Shown: positions 14,022 to 14,887 of the stretch, in pieces
Position numbering within the stretch: the stretch's first letter is position 1
Layout of the letters: each line of letters begins with the position of its first letter
Assembly (NCBI GenBank): GCA_043101635.1
Contig: JBICIE010000114.1
Coordinates: 1-14,887, forward strand
DNA length: 14,887 nucleotides
Source: CAYMJK01 sp043101635
GTDB lineage: Bacteria; Planctomycetota; Phycisphaerae; Phycisphaerales; UBA1924
Direction: 5' to 3'
The notes under the pieces: model-generated
What the model was told of the DNA's origin: nothing
Databases searched by the model: none
What the model saw: only the letters and a program-made list of their open reading frames with translations
Translations under genes and position numbers: made by a program

Positions 14022-14027
14022 ACTATA
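14022..14027 (-). promoter_or_regulatory. Possible -10 element of the ClC gene
   Basis: TATAGT on the - strand lies 29 bases before ATG 13992, the only AT-rich hexamer in a GC-rich leader. No good -35 sits at the right distance, because that stretch is occupied by the hairpin at 14046-14070. The call is weak. Confidence 0.3.
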
Positions 14028-14045
14028 CCGGCGCGCGCGCAGGAA

Positions 14046-14070
14046 GCGGGCCGCCTCGTGGGCGGCCCGC
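14046..14070. other. Strong intergenic hairpin, terminator-like arms
   Basis: A perfect 10-bp stem (14046-14055 with 14061-14070) has a 5-base loop. It shares the 8-base arm core GGGCCGCC/GGCGGCCC with the terminator at 5508-5531. Neither strand has a true T-run after it (+ strand: CTTGTCCCTT). It lies between divergent genes, where a terminator is not expected. Confidence 0.5.
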
Positions 14071-14248
14071 CTTGTCCCTTCCCCCGCGATCTCGCTCTGG
14101 CGCCGCCAGGAGGCGGGGATTTGCGCTGCTGACCGTGCTATCGGCGGACCCGGGGCGCGAGTTGAGCGGCATCCGGAAAGAAAGGTCGCGCCGGATCCGG
14201 GCCGGACGCAACGCGATATTTTGTCCGGCGCCCTACCGTCACCCCGCT

Positions 14249-14887
14249 GTGCCCGACGCCCGTGTGTACTGGATCTTCAGCCTCCCCCGGAGCGGTTCCT
14301 CCGTCACGGCTTATGCCGCGGCCGAGGCCCTGGAGGCGGCCGTCGCCGACGAGGTCTTCGGCCCCTGGGATCGCACCGGCCCGCCGTATGGCTACCCGGC
14401 GGCCCAGGCCGAACTGGTCCGCACGCACCACGCCTGCGGGTGCCGCTTCACGCCGGAGGTGATCGGGATTGCCCGCGCGGTGCTCGACGAGATCGCCGGC
14501 GAGCGGGGGCGCGTCGTGTGCAAGCACCCGCACCTGAAACCGCCGCCGGCCGAGTTCCGGGCGGCCTTCCCGGCGCACCGGGCGGTGTGGCTGATCCGCA
14601 ACCCCCTGACGCGCCTCAACAGCCTGTACGCGCGCGGCTGGACCGACCACCTGCGCCCCAACTACGAACTGGAGCACTACAAGGCCTTCGCGCGCCACTG
14701 GCTGAGCCAGCGTCCCTGGCGCCGGCTGACGTTCGAGCAGATGCGGGCCCGGCCGGAACGCTTCTACCGGCGCCTCCTGATCGGCTGGGGCGTCTGGCCG
14801 TCGCGCCAGCGCATCGACGCGGCGCTGGCATACGCCCGGACGCGGTACCACGCCTCCAGCGCCGAGATCGACGCCGAGGGGCGCACC
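14249..14887 (+). CDS. Sulfotransferase-like protein (3' partial)
   Basis: 213 codons are open to the window end without a stop. The GTG at 14249 is the best start, because no ATG or clear ribosome site precedes it. The N-terminal strand-loop VYWIFSLPRSGSSVTAYA (6-23) matches the 5'-phosphosulfate-binding loop (RSGS) of PAPS-dependent sulfotransferases. VWLIRNPLTRLNSLYARG (113-130) matches the 3'-phosphate-binding region (R-(D/N)-P...S.Y). VVCKHPHL (89-96) fits the strand between them. The reaction would be sulfate transfer from PAPS to an unknown acceptor such as a sugar or lipid. Codon third positions are strongly G/C in this frame. The C-terminal end is outside the window. A related P-loop kinase-like fold is the alternative. 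Confidence 0.65.
   Translation, partial: MPDARVYWIFSLPRSGSSVTAYAAAEALEAAVADEVFGPWDRTGPPYGYPAAQAELVRTHHACGCRFTPEVIGIARAVLDEIAGERGRVVCKHPHLKPPPAEFRAAFPAHRAVWLIRNPLTRLNSLYARGWTDHLRPNYELEHYKAFARHWLSQRPWRRLTFEQMRARPERFYRRLLIGWGVWPSRQRIDAALAYARTRYHASSAEIDAEGRT

Noticed and set aside
14029..14040. Alternating GC run upstream of the ClC gene
   Set aside because: It is short and expected in DNA of this composition, with no support for a Z-DNA or regulatory role.
14138..14851. 237-codon - strand frame at the right end
   Set aside because: It is opposite the sulfotransferase-like frame, which carries RSGS and RNP motifs. The - strand product shows no family pattern.

Overview
The window is about 14.9 kb of very GC-rich bacterial DNA with strongly G/C-ending codons. 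It most likely comes from a planctomycete of the Phycisphaerae group. That assignment is an inference from one signature: a run of exported proteins that all end in the same cysteine-bearing dockerin-like module (two DCDGxGxLxFFD calcium-loop halves, ending FAAGCP). This module is known as the 'GC-type dockerin' and I associate it with this lineage. I saw no tRNA, rRNA, CRISPR array or insertion sequence.

Region 1 (1-5458, all + strand) is a tandem cluster of the tail of one gene plus five complete genes. Each complete gene encodes a signal peptide, a different ectodomain and a C-terminal module of exactly 55 residues. The ectodomains are a LamG-type lectin-like fold, a jelly-roll/CBM-like domain, a five-unit SBBP beta-propeller, a second concanavalin-like sandwich, and an M64 (IgA-protease-like) zinc peptidase. 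Genes 2-4 are closely packed. Genes 5 and 6 each follow a good promoter (TTGCGT, 17-bp spacer, then TACACT or TAGATT). No cohesin or scaffoldin is visible, so what the module docks to is unknown.

Region 2 (5508-9460, - strand) holds an intrinsic terminator, a large secreted metzincin-like zinc metalloprotease, and upstream of it a UbiA-family membrane prenyltransferase resembling decaprenyl-phosphate phosphoribosyltransferase. The protease frame ends at a TAG that is followed in frame by 15 coding-like codons and a second TAG, which suggests a recent nonsense mutation, recoding or a sequence error.

Region 3 (9590-11041, + strand) is a polytopic GT-C-type glycosyltransferase with ALG10/DIE2-like features. 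It is divergent from the UbiA gene across 129 bp, and the pair suggests use of a polyprenyl-phosphate sugar in envelope glycan synthesis.

Region 4 (11078-13992, - strand) is a two-gene unit with a 4-bp ATGA overlap: a ClC-family anion channel or transporter with two CBS domains, then a membrane-anchored endonuclease/exonuclease/phosphatase-fold protein that lacks several canonical catalytic residues.

Region 5 (13993-14887) is a 256-bp leader with a strong hairpin, then the first 213 codons of a sulfotransferase-like gene cut by the window end.
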